From CAIMWS01 sp964409245 (GTDB lineage: Bacteria > Verrucomicrobiota > Verrucomicrobiia > Limisphaerales > UBA1319), in contig CAYPCQ010000017.1 in assembly GCA_964409245.1 (NCBI GenBank), forward strand, positions 29,858-93,857: a stretch of 64,000 nucleotides of DNA, written 5' to 3'. Numbering within the stretch: the stretch's first letter is position 1; every line of letters begins with the position of its first letter. Shown here in pieces: positions 26,880 to 36,046 of this stretch. The position numbers and the translations under genes are program-made. The notes below the pieces were generated by a model. It was not told where the DNA came from. It saw nothing but the letters and a program-made list of their open reading frames with translations, and ran no database searches.

Positions 26880-26930
26880 AACAAACTCCGCTGCCAGGCG
26901 TCCGGGATCGGGCTAACGCGTTAACTAAAG

Positions 26931-27428
26931 CTAAACGAGCTGCAATCTTTCATCGCTCCCCAGCATGGCTTCCAAGTTGGGCCAACTGGCGGTGTTCATG
27001 GCGCAAAATCCGCTCAAGTAAATGATGACGCGTTCTTTTGGGTGTTTGGCCAGAAGGGCATCCACTGCGGATTTCAAAAGAGCGTCCTCGATGGTGGTGG
27101 GGAAATCCTCGACGATGCCGTCCTTGTGCTGGATTTGGAGCAGGTCCAGAAATTCCTTGAGCATGGTGCTTTCGGATTTGAGGAGCCAGTTGCGGAGGAG
27201 GTCGGCGGAGACGGTTTCCATGCGGGGCCGGCTCAACATTTCGAGCATGTCCTTGTGGCGCTCGGAACGGGGCTTGCGCTCATAGAAGATCGGCCGCAGT
27301 TTTCTGGCCTCAGCCACGGCCACCAGGATACCCCGGTAAACCGGCTTTTCGTTTTTATAAACAAAATCCAAGATCTCCTGGGCCAACCCAGGCGTCATAA
27401 ATCCAAACAACTCATGGCACTTCAGCAT
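26931..27428 (-). CDS. Conserved hypothetical protein, helical
   Basis: I cannot assign a characterised family. The 165-aa protein is soluble with no signal peptide, and almost entirely helical. It opens with KCHELFGFMTPGLAQEILDF and ends with DALLAKHPKERVIIYLSGFC and SWPNLEAMLGSDERLQLV. The acidic and basic residues are balanced and there are two Cys far apart. It lies between the secreted PDZ protein gene and the GH127-like gene on the same strand, with 176 and 51 nt spacing. Codon use looks like that of its neighbours, and the reading frame is uninterrupted, so I accept it as a real gene. No role is proposed. Confidence 0.7.
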   Translation of the reverse strand: MLKCHELFGFMTPGLAQEILDFVYKNEKPVYRGILVAVAEARKLRPIFYERKPRSERHKDMLEMLSRPRMETVSADLLRNWLLKSESTMLKEFLDLLQIQHKDGIVEDFPTTIEDALLKSAVDALLAKHPKERVIIYLSGFCAMNTASWPNLEAMLGSDERLQLV

Positions 27429-27604
27429 GGTTCCTTTCCGTCCCGCATCAAACCGGATCGCTTGGTGGCTTCAAGCCACCGGGCAACTCCGGGCGAGTTG
27501 CCGATTCAGTTGTTTACCATGCCTGTGGCTCGTGGCAAGCCGAAGATTGGCCAGCTAGTGGTTCCTCAGGCCGATTTTACATCTTTCACGGTCTCCGGGG
27601 ACGG

Positions 27605-29758
27605 TCATTGGCCGCCAGTGAGCTTGACGATCCGGCCTTTATCCATCCGTTTAATCGAAAGGCGCAATTCGCCCGGTTGCGTGGAGAGCTTTTGGAACTC
27701 CTTCACGCTGGCCAGAGGTTGATCATTCACATGAGTGATCAATTCAAAAGGCTTGATGCCGGCCACGGCGGCCTTGCTGCCTTGCTCCACTTTGGAAATG
27801 ACCACTCCGGGTTCCTCGGAGCCGCGCTGCAAATAGCGGCGCACCTCGTAAGTGAGGTTCTTCACCGTGACACCCAGATTGTCGGCTTTATACCGCTCCG
27901 CGGCATCAAAATGGGCGGGGCTCGCCTCGACTTTGAAGTTGCAGTTGGTCAACTGGCTGTTTTTCACGAATTCAAGGTTGAATTCAGCGCCAAAACCAAG
28001 GCCGGTCAGCAACCGGATGAAATTATTTTCCGGTGATGGCCAGGGAGATGGAATCCGGTCGAGGAACTGGTCCGGCACTTCATCGAGCCGATCCCAAGGG
28101 AAATCCTGCAGGCGCTGGCGGTCATCTTCAATCTTGATGTCGATGGCGGAGGGTTGGGCATGGCTGCGCACGCGCAACAGAATACTGCCCGGTTCCAGCC
28201 CGGTTTTGGCGGCGGGAGATCCTTCGTAAACATAGGTAACCAAGGCTCCAGTTTCGCCATCGCGTGTTTCATCCGAAACCTTGTTCACCCGGGCGAGATC
28301 CTTGTTCAAGGGTTGCAGTTCCACGCCCAGCCAGGCCAGGCGGCTGTCTTCGGCTTCGGTGAGGGGCACGTTGGCAGGATCAGAGGACTCGCTCAACTTG
28401 GCGAGCGAATCCAGGACGTAGCGAAAAGGAGTGGAGATTGCTTCATTGGCGGCTTCGTGGAACTCTTCGATGGAAAGGGTTTGACGTTCCTTCAGGGGCA
28501 TGGCCAGCAAGTTGCCACTCCAGTCAAACAAAAACGTGCGGGCGTAATCCCCCACCAACTCCGGGTAAGGACGGCCTTGGGCGCGGAGTTTGTAGAAGGA
28601 GATGCCGCCCGGTTGGTAGAAACCCACCCTTTTGCCGCCTTGCACGTTCAAATCGACGAATAAAATCCGCTCGTCACGGTAAGTCACAATGTTCCGGCCA
28701 CTGTCACCGATCACCTTGGGGAGGGGGGATTCCAGTTTGGCCAGAAAACAACCAAAATGCTTGAGCGAGGCATGGAAACGGGCCTCGACCGGCGATCCGT
28801 TGGCGGGATGGACGGTGATTTTTTCCAGACGCGCGGTGGTTTTTGATTTCAAACTGGCCAGCACCAGGATCTGATCTGGTTTAACAGCCACACCCAACGC
28901 ACTCTGCTCAGTGGCATTGTCATCCTCTGCGCCCATGGGGGCAAACCGCATTTGCTGATCCGGGCGCTGCTTTGGGCTGCGGAAGCCGAGGGTTACTTTC
29001 AGCAACGTCTGGCTGGTCGATTTTTCCAGCTCCAGCAGGTGTTCCTGAACGGTTTCCAAGGGTGCCCAAATCCAGTCCAGCGGGGTGCCTTTCCAGGAGC
29101 CGTCCAGGGGTAGTTCGCCATCGAATTGCAGGCCCACGGGGATTCCCCGGCTGTCCAGGATCAAGCCTGGTGCAGGGGGCGTTACGATGGCGACGCTATT
29201 GGCGCGAACAGCGACGGCGTTGGCGAGGGGGGTGAGACTTTGGAGCCATTCGCCGTTTCCCGACAGGAAATGATCCAAAAGGAATGGTTCCTCACCCCGG
29301 GTGTCGAACTGCAAGGGACGGGCGCCCGGCAAGGGGGCGGATAATTCCAGCATCAAGGCCAGTTTGTGGCGCGCGTAAGCCGACAACCGCGCAGATACAC
29401 TGGCGCTGCCCAGGCGCACCCGTATTGACTGGATGAAACGAGGGTGAACCAGGGGATCTTCCAGGACCACTTTCCGATCCGCTAGCAGGTAGCCTGCCAG
29501 GGCCAGCGGGCGTTCTTCCTGGAGCATTTCAGCGGCTTGATCCACGTGGAATTTGCCACAGCTGGGGCAGCGCTCAAGCAGGCCCGCCCCGCGGGGTGTT
29601 TCGCCTTTGTCCTTTTGCAGCTGGAATTCCACCACCAACAGGGATGGCGCCAGATTGGTGGCGGTGGTGACGGCGGTGGACGCCGAAGGTGCCTGGGCGG
29701 AATGAGCTGCCAGGCCGGCCATAAGCCACAGGGCCGATGCGGAAAAAATAGTTTTCAT
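27605..29758 (-). CDS. Secreted PDZ-domain protein, HtrA-like with apparently inactive protease region
   Basis: A 717-aa secreted protein; signal peptide MKTIFSASALWLMAGLAAHS. Near residue 50 is a CPSCGKFHVD motif. The middle third resembles a trypsin-like beta-barrel (KITVHPANGSPVEARF, HFGCFLAKLESPLPKVIG), but the place where HtrA proteases have GNSGGP reads DWSGNLLAMPL, so the catalytic Ser is not seen. Two PDZ-like modules follow: LAWLGVELQPLNKDLARVN to TYVYEGSPAAKTGLEPGSIL, and LGVTVKNLTYEVRRYL to VVISKVEQGSKAAVAGIKPF. The frame extends to 30007, but Met at 29758 gives the signal peptide. A periplasmic binding, chaperone-like or adaptor role is an inference from the loss of the active site. 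Confidence 0.72.
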   Translation of the reverse strand: MKTIFSASALWLMAGLAAHSAQAPSASTAVTTATNLAPSLLVVEFQLQKDKGETPRGAGLLERCPSCGKFHVDQAAEMLQEERPLALAGYLLADRKVVLEDPLVHPRFIQSIRVRLGSASVSARLSAYARHKLALMLELSAPLPGARPLQFDTRGEEPFLLDHFLSGNGEWLQSLTPLANAVAVRANSVAIVTPPAPGLILDSRGIPVGLQFDGELPLDGSWKGTPLDWIWAPLETVQEHLLELEKSTSQTLLKVTLGFRSPKQRPDQQMRFAPMGAEDDNATEQSALGVAVKPDQILVLASLKSKTTARLEKITVHPANGSPVEARFHASLKHFGCFLAKLESPLPKVIGDSGRNIVTYRDERILFVDLNVQGGKRVGFYQPGGISFYKLRAQGRPYPELVGDYARTFLFDWSGNLLAMPLKERQTLSIEEFHEAANEAISTPFRYVLDSLAKLSESSDPANVPLTEAEDSRLAWLGVELQPLNKDLARVNKVSDETRDGETGALVTYVYEGSPAAKTGLEPGSILLRVRSHAQPSAIDIKIEDDRQRLQDFPWDRLDEVPDQFLDRIPSPWPSPENNFIRLLTGLGFGAEFNLEFVKNSQLTNCNFKVEASPAHFDAAERYKADNLGVTVKNLTYEVRRYLQRGSEEPGVVISKVEQGSKAAVAGIKPFELITHVNDQPLASVKEFQKLSTQPGELRLSIKRMDKGRIVKLTGGQ

Positions 29759-30006
29759 TGGTTTATTGAGCAATCTGATACTACAAACTGATCGTTGCGT
29801 GTCAACCACCGGAGCCATTGGCGCGCGGCGGCTATCCAGTCCCATGGTTGAGCCAGGGCGGCGGCTGTGGAGTGGAAGCGCTTTTCCCTGGCTGGGCTGG
29901 CGATTTTCCACTGTTTTGATGGATTGGATTGGGGGCGCCATAATCGGGCAGTTGGAAAATCCTTGCCGGCGATGCCGGACTTCCGCCATTGTTCTGCCGT
30001 TTGCCA

Positions 30007-31170
30007 ATGAATGCTGGTGTGACCATTGTTCCGCTGCCTAGCACAGCCCGCGAGGTGGATCGATTTTTGCGGGTGAGCTATGGGATTTACGCAGGCGACC
30101 CGAATTGGGTGGCCCCGATGCTGATGGACCTTAAAACCGTCTTCAGCGCACGGAATCCTTTTTTCCAGCACGCGGAGATGGCCTTGTGGGTGGCCCAGGT
30201 TGGGGGGCGGGATGTGGGCCGGATCGCGGGCATCGTGGATCACAATTACAACCAATATCACCATGAGCAGGTGGCCTTTTTTGGTTTTTTTGAATGCATT
30301 GACGATGCGCAGGTGAGTCGTGCGCTGTTTAACACGGCGGTTGACTGGGCGGGCAAGAAAGGGGCGCTGCGGATTCTTGGCCCCACCAACCCTTCCACCA
30401 ACGACGAGGCGGGGCTGCTGATGCGGGGCTTCGACTCCCCCCCGGTTTTCATGATGACCTACAATCCATCTTACTATAAAAAACTGATCGAAAACGAGTC
30501 TTTCTATAAAATCAAGGATCTGCACGCCTACTTGATCGACCTGAAGCAAAGTCCCGTGCAACGCCTGGAGCGCATCTCCAGCATCTTCGATCAGCGGCAG
30601 CAGCCCATCCGCGTGCGGGCCGTGAAGAAGAAAAACCTGCGGGTGGACTTGGGCGGAATCCGGGAGGTTTATAACTCAGCTTGGGAGGACAATTGGGGCT
30701 TTGTGCCAATGACCAGCGGCGAAATGGAATTAATGGCGGAACGTCTGCTGCCCCTGTTCCGCGAAGGCTTGGTGTGGCTGGCCGAAACCGATGATGAACC
30801 GGTGGCCTTTTTGTTGGCGCTGCCGGATTTCAACGAGGCCATTCAGCCATTGCGGGGCAGGCTGTTATCCCCGGGGCTTTGGAAATTCCTGCCGTATTAC
30901 CTCGACTGGAAGCGGCCACGAGTATTGCGGGTGGTGGCCCTCGGCGTCAAAAAGAAATACCGCTGGAAGGGGATCGAATCAGTGATGTTTTCGCGCACCT
31001 TGCAATATGCCATCCGCGCCGGCTATGAGGCGGGTGAAGCATCCTGGATCCTGGAGGATAACATCAAGGTGCAGCGCTTGATCCAGCTTTTTGGGGGCCA
31101 GCCTTACAAGACTTACCGGCTATACGAGCGGTTGTTGGGGGTTGGCCAGCCGGTTATGCAGCCTCTTTGA
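30007..31170 (+). CDS. GNAT-like N-acetyltransferase family protein
   Basis: A 387-aa cytoplasmic protein matching a widespread bacterial family usually annotated as GNAT-like acetyltransferase. Family features are the N-terminal REVDRFLRVSYGIYAGDPNW, the KKGALRILGPTNPSTNDEAG segment, FDSPPVFMMTYNPSYYKKLI, and the C-terminal acetyl-CoA-type region GVKKKYRWKGIESVMFSRTL with ASWILEDNIKVQRLIQLFGG. Its substrate is unknown. The frame is open from 29989; the Met at 30007 is chosen as it matches the usual N terminus. It is divergent from the PDZ protein gene, with a 248-nt promoter region between them. Confidence 0.78.
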   Translation: MNAGVTIVPLPSTAREVDRFLRVSYGIYAGDPNWVAPMLMDLKTVFSARNPFFQHAEMALWVAQVGGRDVGRIAGIVDHNYNQYHHEQVAFFGFFECIDDAQVSRALFNTAVDWAGKKGALRILGPTNPSTNDEAGLLMRGFDSPPVFMMTYNPSYYKKLIENESFYKIKDLHAYLIDLKQSPVQRLERISSIFDQRQQPIRVRAVKKKNLRVDLGGIREVYNSAWEDNWGFVPMTSGEMELMAERLLPLFREGLVWLAETDDEPVAFLLALPDFNEAIQPLRGRLLSPGLWKFLPYYLDWKRPRVLRVVALGVKKKYRWKGIESVMFSRTLQYAIRAGYEAGEASWILEDNIKVQRLIQLFGGQPYKTYRLYERLLGVGQPVMQPL

Positions 31171-31257
31171 ATGGGCGTTTTCTCAGCGGTTTTTCGGGGG
31201 CCTTGAGGCGCCCATTCCAGGCTTGAATTCCGAGATGTTTCGGCCAGCATGTGAACC

Positions 31258-32097
31258 ATGAGAATTTCCGAAGTTACGGCCCTTTTCGCCTGCCTGCTGT
31301 TCTCCGTATGCAGCCCCGCTTGGGCTTCGGGAGCGGAGCGTAAAATTTACGTCATCACGGACCTGGAGGGGATCAGTGGAGTGTTTTCTTTTGCCCAAAC
31401 CCGCGAGACGGAAACGCCCCTGGCGCGGCAGGCCCGGGAATATTTCATGGGCGATGTGGCGGCGGTGGTCCGCGGCTTGCGGGACGGTGGAGCCACCGAA
31501 GTTGTGGTGCTCGATGGGCATGGGAACCAGGCGATCATCCCCCACTTGATGGAGCCGGGGGCGAAGTATATCACCGGCCTGCCCAGACCCCAAATTTTTC
31601 CTGGATTGGATCAAACTTGTGCGGGGTTGGTGTTGCTGGGCTATCATGCCATGATGGGCACCCCGGATGGGGTGTTGCACCATACGCAATCCAGCAAGAG
31701 CGAAAACCGTTATTGGTATAATGGAGTGGAATCCGGGGAGTTGGCCCAATGCGCCGCAGTGGCGGCTCATTTCGGAGTGCCGCCGATCTTGGTAACCGGG
31801 GACGATGCAACTTGCCGCGAAGCGGAACGCTTTTTTGGAGACGCCTGCGTCAAAGTGGCGGTTAAGAAGGGGCTCTCGCGGGAAAGCGCCATGTTATACC
31901 CTTTCGAGGAAACCCGCCGTGCCTTATACGCCGGTGCGGTAAAGGCCATGGCGGCGATTCCGGACTGCAAACCGTATCAGATCGCAACTCCCATCAAGGC
32001 GAAAAAACAGTTCCTGACCTTTGAAGGATCCGCCACTCCCAAGCAGGTAACCAAGGAGGGCCTGATCGAATCGGTGGAACGGCTCCTGGAATTTTAA
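31258..32097 (+). CDS. Secreted M55 family D-aminopeptidase-like protein (DppA-like)
   Basis: A 279-aa protein with an N-terminal signal peptide (VTALFACLLFSVCSPAWA), so it acts outside the cytoplasm, unlike the cytoplasmic Bacillus DppA. The mature part begins KIYVITDLEGISGVF, with the conserved Asp-x-Glu-Gly zinc motif of the M55 family. Other conserved parts are VVVLDGHGNQAI, LLGYHAMMGTPDGVLHHTQS (two His) and WYNGVESGELAQCAAVAAHF. By family it would release N-terminal D-amino acids from peptides, perhaps from peptidoglycan fragments. Substrate choice is inferred, not seen. It stands alone, 87 nt after the acetyltransferase gene. Confidence 0.87.
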   Translation: MRISEVTALFACLLFSVCSPAWASGAERKIYVITDLEGISGVFSFAQTRETETPLARQAREYFMGDVAAVVRGLRDGGATEVVVLDGHGNQAIIPHLMEPGAKYITGLPRPQIFPGLDQTCAGLVLLGYHAMMGTPDGVLHHTQSSKSENRYWYNGVESGELAQCAAVAAHFGVPPILVTGDDATCREAERFFGDACVKVAVKKGLSRESAMLYPFEETRRALYAGAVKAMAAIPDCKPYQIATPIKAKKQFLTFEGSATPKQVTKEGLIESVERLLEF

Positions 32098-32138
32098 CTT
32101 CGCCCCGCCGGTTGGCAGTTCGACCTCCGTAAAGGCCG

Positions 32139-33014
32139 TCAACTCCACTTGATAAAAGTAATTTTCCCATCTTCCTCCCGGTTGCCAGCACAGGCGTGCA
32201 TGGTCAAGGAAACCCCGGCCGGCTGGAATTGCGCTTCCATCCAGCCAATCGCATCGCGATCAGAAAAGTTGTAGGCCGTTGAAGGGAGGTTGATTAATTG
32301 GATGCCGTCGTGCTCCGAGAGCTTCCAAGTGTGCGAATGGCCAAAGATGATCGCTTTGATGTGACGGTGGGGACGCAGCAGGGAAAATAGCCGGTCAGTG
32401 TCCAGCAAATCGCCATCGTCATCGCCCAGGGTGTGGTGCACCGCCAGGACCAGGGGGCGATCTTCAAAGCGCCCCAAGTTGCTGGCGAGCCAAAGTCTTT
32501 GCTGGCGTCCCAGCAGGCCGGCCACTTTGTTCGATGTGAACAAGGAATCAAGAACCAGGATGCGCACCACGGGATGCTCCAGCAGTGTGAGATGGCGATC
32601 CTGAACTTTGGGATGGTTTGCTGGCGATGTATTTTGGAAAACCTTAAGAAACTGGGTTCGGTCGTCATGGTTGCCGAGTCCGATATAAACGGGCATCTGG
32701 CTGGCCAATGGTTCCAGGAGGGTTTTGGCCTCGCGGTAATCCTCAGGCTTTCCTTCAAGCCGCGCCAGGTCGCCGCTGATAACCACCCCTGCTGGGTGCG
32801 CCGCAGCCACCGCCGGGATGATATCTTTAAGGCTCTGCCACGGATTAAAGCCCCGGTAACCGTTTTTTCGGTCGCCGGGGATGTGAGTATCGGACAGCAA
32901 GGCCAAATGGAGTTGGGATGATTCCTCTGCTGCCGCTGCGGCCCCGGGCAGTTTCAGTGCTGAAACCACGGCGCCTCCCAACAGAGTGGTCGTGATAAAA
33001 CTCCGGCGGTCCAT
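32139..33014 (-). CDS. Calcineurin-like phosphoesterase with Tat signal
   Basis: A 291-aa metallophosphoesterase exported by Tat (MDRRSFITTTLLGGAVV). The metal-binding motifs are in order: LALLSDTHIPGDR (D-x-H), GVVISGDLARLEG (GD), VYIGLGNHDDRTQF (GNHD), VLAVHHTLGDDDG and FGHSHTWKL (GHxH). All are intact. It is a 3',5'-cAMP phosphodiesterase/Icc-like relative by motif; the substrate in the periplasm is unknown. The frame is open to 33152, but the Met at 33014 places the twin arginines at residues 3-4. The upstream neighbour on the same strand is the cyclase-family gene, 134 nt away. Confidence 0.87.
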   Translation of the reverse strand: MDRRSFITTTLLGGAVVSALKLPGAAAAAEESSQLHLALLSDTHIPGDRKNGYRGFNPWQSLKDIIPAVAAAHPAGVVISGDLARLEGKPEDYREAKTLLEPLASQMPVYIGLGNHDDRTQFLKVFQNTSPANHPKVQDRHLTLLEHPVVRILVLDSLFTSNKVAGLLGRQQRLWLASNLGRFEDRPLVLAVHHTLGDDDGDLLDTDRLFSLLRPHRHIKAIIFGHSHTWKLSEHDGIQLINLPSTAYNFSDRDAIGWMEAQFQPAGVSLTMHACAGNREEDGKITFIKWS

Positions 33015-33148
33015 CGGTTTATAAAAAATACCAGGCATAAGCTTGTGTTCTGTTTTCGCTCCAACCACTTTCATCCAGCCGGGCGTTAAAGCAAGCTGGT
33101 TTTGACCCGTTTGCACAGGTTCACAGAGTGGTTTTCCGGCCTGGCTAT

Positions 33149-33778
33149 TCAAAAAGCCGCCACCGCACGAATCGGTGATCCGTCCAGACCTTGGAAGGGC
33201 AGGGGAAAGCCTATGAAAGTGAACTCGTCCGGAACGAGATCCAGGTTCGCCAGGCCTTCCACCAGGACCGTTTCAGCCTCCCGGGCCAGGAAGATTTGGT
33301 GGATTGCCTGCCAATCGGGTCCGGGTGAAGGCATATCCATGCCTAATAAACGTATTTTCCGGGAGACCAGGTAGCGGCAGGCGGCCAGGGACAGGCTGGG
33401 GGCACTGGTGAAATAGCCCGGCTGTCCTTGGGCCTTGTCCCAACCGGTGGCCAGAATGATTTTGGCTTCGGATTGGAGTTCGGATTCAAATGGGGACAGG
33501 TCTTCAAAACGGATTGTCCCGCCCGCCTTCCTTGGTAGCCGCAGAACGCGCGCGGGACCGTAAAACCAGCCCAAGGGCATTTGATCGATGGTTCGGCCAT
33601 CAGAAAATATATGATGCATCGCATCCAGGTGTGTTCCCTGGTGGGAACCGATGCAGATCCGGCTTACGTTACAACCGGTGGCGGCGATGGAACTGTGCTC
33701 CGTGACGATTAGTTCAGGGTCACCTGGATAGGCGGGTTGCCCTTGAGCCAGTGGATGCGATAAATCGATTAATGGCAT
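33149..33778 (-). CDS. Cyclase family protein (kynurenine formamidase-like)
   Basis: A 209-aa metal-dependent hydrolase of the cyclase family (PF04199 type). The family motif HxGTHxDxxxH is seen as HQGTHLDAMHH, preceded by PLIDLSHPLAQGQPAYPGDP and followed by IILATGWDK. The GMDMPSPGP segment is typical of the family's later metal loop. Members include bacterial kynurenine formamidase and other cyclic-amide or cyclic-ester hydrolases; no tryptophan-degradation genes are near, so the substrate is open. The start at 33778 is chosen because it matches the usual N terminus; an in-frame start further upstream at 33835 would add 19 residues of unlikely sequence. Confidence 0.87.
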   Translation of the reverse strand: MPLIDLSHPLAQGQPAYPGDPELIVTEHSSIAATGCNVSRICIGSHQGTHLDAMHHIFSDGRTIDQMPLGWFYGPARVLRLPRKAGGTIRFEDLSPFESELQSEAKIILATGWDKAQGQPGYFTSAPSLSLAACRYLVSRKIRLLGMDMPSPGPDWQAIHQIFLAREAETVLVEGLANLDLVPDEFTFIGFPLPFQGLDGSPIRAVAAF

Positions 33779-34089
33779 GGGGTAGTAATAGTTTTTATCG
33801 GCTGGGCCGTCAAACAGAGAGCCCACGACAACCAAAGAACCGTGTGAATCCTGAAGGAACCGCGGTTTGAGCAGCTTCGGTTAAAACAGTGGTTCCTCCA
33901 GGCTGCTGGATCGGGTTGTGACCGGATTATGACCATCATTGCATTGATTGGATGGTTTTGTGAAGATCCTCGCCGGCATATGTAACCGGACGCCGGGGAG
34001 GCGTGTCGTAATCGGCAGGCACGCTCCGGCGGGTGAATGGTAAATTTGTTATTATGGGTCAAAAAGACATTTTATTGGAGTCCTTGTAT

Positions 34090-34740
34090 ATGCAGTTCAG
34101 CAAAGCGGAACTGCCTTGGTTCATTTCCAACCTGATTCTGGCGGCGGTCCTTTCTTACCTGCTGGGCCGGATCTATGTGCGGTTTGGCTTTGCGCTCTCC
34201 AATCGCGATCTGTTCGCGCGCAATTTTGTTCTGCTCACGACCACCACGATGCTCATCATCACCGTCGTCCAATCATCGTTGGCGCTCTCGCTTGGGCTGG
34301 TTGGGGCGCTTTCGATCATCCGCTTTCGATCAGCGATCAAGGAACCCGAGGAACTCAGCTTCTTGTTTCTGGCCATGGCCATCGGCTTGGGGCTGGGAGC
34401 CAAGCAAATGGCGGTCACCGTTTCGGGCTTCGTGGTCCTGGTGGGCATCGTTATCCTGAAAGCCTGGCTGGCCAAGCCTTCCAACCAGCCCAACCTTTAC
34501 CTCACCATCAACTCCGAATCCCCAGGCAGCATCACCTTGCCGCGAATCATGGAAACTTTGCAGCAGCATAGCTCCAACGCCATGCTCAAGCGTTTTGACG
34601 AATCCCCGGCTTCGGTGGAGGCCTGCTTCCTGGCCAATTTCAAGAGTGTCCAGCATGTACACCTCTGCACTGAACAGCTGCGCGCCTTGGGCAAGGACAT
34701 CAAGATCAGTTTCCTTGAGGAACGCGGGATTGGCGCTTAA
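34090..34740 (+). CDS. DUF4956 domain membrane protein
   Basis: A 216-aa inner-membrane protein of the DUF4956 family. Four helices are visible: WFISNLILAAVLSYLLGRIY, FVLLTTTTMLIITVVQSSLA, ALSLGLVGALSIIRFRSAIK and the QMAVTVSGFVVLVGIVILKA stretch. The VGALSIIRFRSAIKEPEEL motif is the family hallmark. A soluble C-terminal domain of about 75 residues follows. The ATG at 34090 is chosen for its GGAG with 9-nt spacing; the frame extends to 34033. It is followed 22 nt later by a VTC-domain gene, a pairing that recurs in many bacteria and sometimes includes a CotH-like gene, absent here. Confidence 0.88.
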   Translation: MQFSKAELPWFISNLILAAVLSYLLGRIYVRFGFALSNRDLFARNFVLLTTTTMLIITVVQSSLALSLGLVGALSIIRFRSAIKEPEELSFLFLAMAIGLGLGAKQMAVTVSGFVVLVGIVILKAWLAKPSNQPNLYLTINSESPGSITLPRIMETLQQHSSNAMLKRFDESPASVEACFLANFKSVQHVHLCTEQLRALGKDIKISFLEERGIGA

Positions 34741-34762
34741 CTCGTTCCCCCGCTTCTTTGCC

Positions 34763-35452
34763 ATGTCCCAGGCTGACGGTCCCCAATATCGCTACGAGCG
34801 CAAGCTGGTTTGCGAGAATGTCAAACTATCGGAAGCTTTGCTTTGGATCAGGCTCAATCCCGCGATGTTTCGCACGGTTTTCCCGCCACGGCATATCAAT
34901 AATATCTACCTCGATTCGCCCGGCCTGGGGCATTATTTTGAGAACAAGGCGGGGGCTTCCAATCGCACTAAAGTTCGCATCCGCTGGTATGGGCCATTAT
35001 TGGGCCGCGTGGCCTCGCCCATTTTGGAATTCAAACGCAAACATGGTTTGCTCGGCACCAAGGATTCCTTTCCGCTGCCACCCTTTTCACTGGAGAATGG
35101 GTTGGAATTCCGGGCTTTGATGGCGGCTTTTAAGAAGTCCGGTTTGCACCCTCAGGCCGCTGCCGCGCTTGCCTCTGAGGAGCCATCTTTGGTGAATCGT
35201 TACCACCGCCATTATTACCTTTCGGCGGACGGCGCTTTCCGTCTCACCTTGGATTCGGGCCTGGAGTATCACCCGGTTTCCCTGACGGATGGTAGTTGGC
35301 AATGCTCGGGGATAAAATCCAGCATCTTGGTGGTGGAGCTAAAATATGACCGGAAGGCGGCTCCGATGGCGGACCGCATCGCCAATAGTTTCCCCACCCG
35401 GCTCACCCGGATGTCCAAATATTGCTCCGGCATTGAAGCCATCCACGGGTGA
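34763..35452 (+). CDS. VTC domain protein (polyphosphate polymerase-like)
   Basis: A 229-aa cytoplasmic protein of the VTC superfamily, part of the triphosphate tunnel metalloenzyme fold, related to the catalytic domain of yeast Vtc4. Visible features are the basic N-terminal YRYERKLVCENVKLSEALLW, the IYLDSPGLGHYFENKAGASN strand, the alternating KVRIRWYG, PILEFKRKHG and SILVVELKYD strands lining the tunnel with Lys/Arg/Glu, and LTRMSKYCSGIEAIHG near the end. It follows the DUF4956 gene and is likely coupled to it. Polyphosphate synthesis is inferred from the family; phosphorylation of another acceptor is possible. Confidence 0.88.
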   Translation: MSQADGPQYRYERKLVCENVKLSEALLWIRLNPAMFRTVFPPRHINNIYLDSPGLGHYFENKAGASNRTKVRIRWYGPLLGRVASPILEFKRKHGLLGTKDSFPLPPFSLENGLEFRALMAAFKKSGLHPQAAAALASEEPSLVNRYHRHYYLSADGAFRLTLDSGLEYHPVSLTDGSWQCSGIKSSILVVELKYDRKAAPMADRIANSFPTRLTRMSKYCSGIEAIHG

Positions 35453-35514
35453 GAATTCAAACTTGCCCGGTTTTTTTCAGTTGGCCCACGCCGTTTGACA
35501 CTGTTTTGGGGGTT

Positions 35515-36006
35515 TTATTTCAAGTCGGAATGCCGGAGGAGGATTTCCACCAAGCTCTCCAGTCCTGCTTGATCGACGGGGTCGAAGTGCTTCAGGATCG
35601 GACTATCGAGATCCAGCACTCCCCATAGGCAGCCATCTTTTATCAGCGGCACAACTATTTCTGATCGGGAAGCGGAATCGCAGGCAATATGCCCGGGGAA
35701 TTCATGGACATTTTCAACCAAGACGGTCCGCCTCCGGGATGCTGCCGCGCTGCAAACTCCCTTGCCGTGTGGAATGCGCACACAAGCGGGTTTGCCTTGG
35801 AACGGACCCAGCACCAAGCCGTCATCATCCGCGCGGTAGAAGCCCGCCCAATTTAAGCCTGGCAAGGAGTGGAATAACAGCGAAGCGCAATTAGCGGCAT
35901 TGGCGATAAAATCCGATTCCCCGGCGAACAGAGCTTCAGCTTGGCTGGCCAGGCGCCGATACCAGGTGGATTTGTCCTCGCCGCAGTTGGTTTCAATGAC
36001 GAACAT
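35515..36006 (-). CDS. Free methionine-(R)-sulfoxide reductase (GAF domain, fRMsr)
   Basis: A 163-aa single-GAF-domain enzyme that reduces free L-methionine-(R)-sulfoxide in the cytoplasm. The family's catalytic cysteines are kept: KPACVRIPHGKGVCSAAAS and GHIACDSASRSEIVVPLIKD. LNWAGFYRADDDGLVLGPFQ and WGVLDLDSPILKHFD complete the typical fRMsr fold. Length is standard. It is a single gene on the minus strand, 40 nt downstream of a secreted glycosidase-like gene on the same strand, so it may be the second gene of that transcript. Confidence 0.93.
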   Translation of the reverse strand: MFVIETNCGEDKSTWYRRLASQAEALFAGESDFIANAANCASLLFHSLPGLNWAGFYRADDDGLVLGPFQGKPACVRIPHGKGVCSAAASRRRTVLVENVHEFPGHIACDSASRSEIVVPLIKDGCLWGVLDLDSPILKHFDPVDQAGLESLVEILLRHSDLK

Positions 36007-36046
36007 AAACTAAGTTCCATTAGCGCAGGAGGCAACGTGTGCTGAA

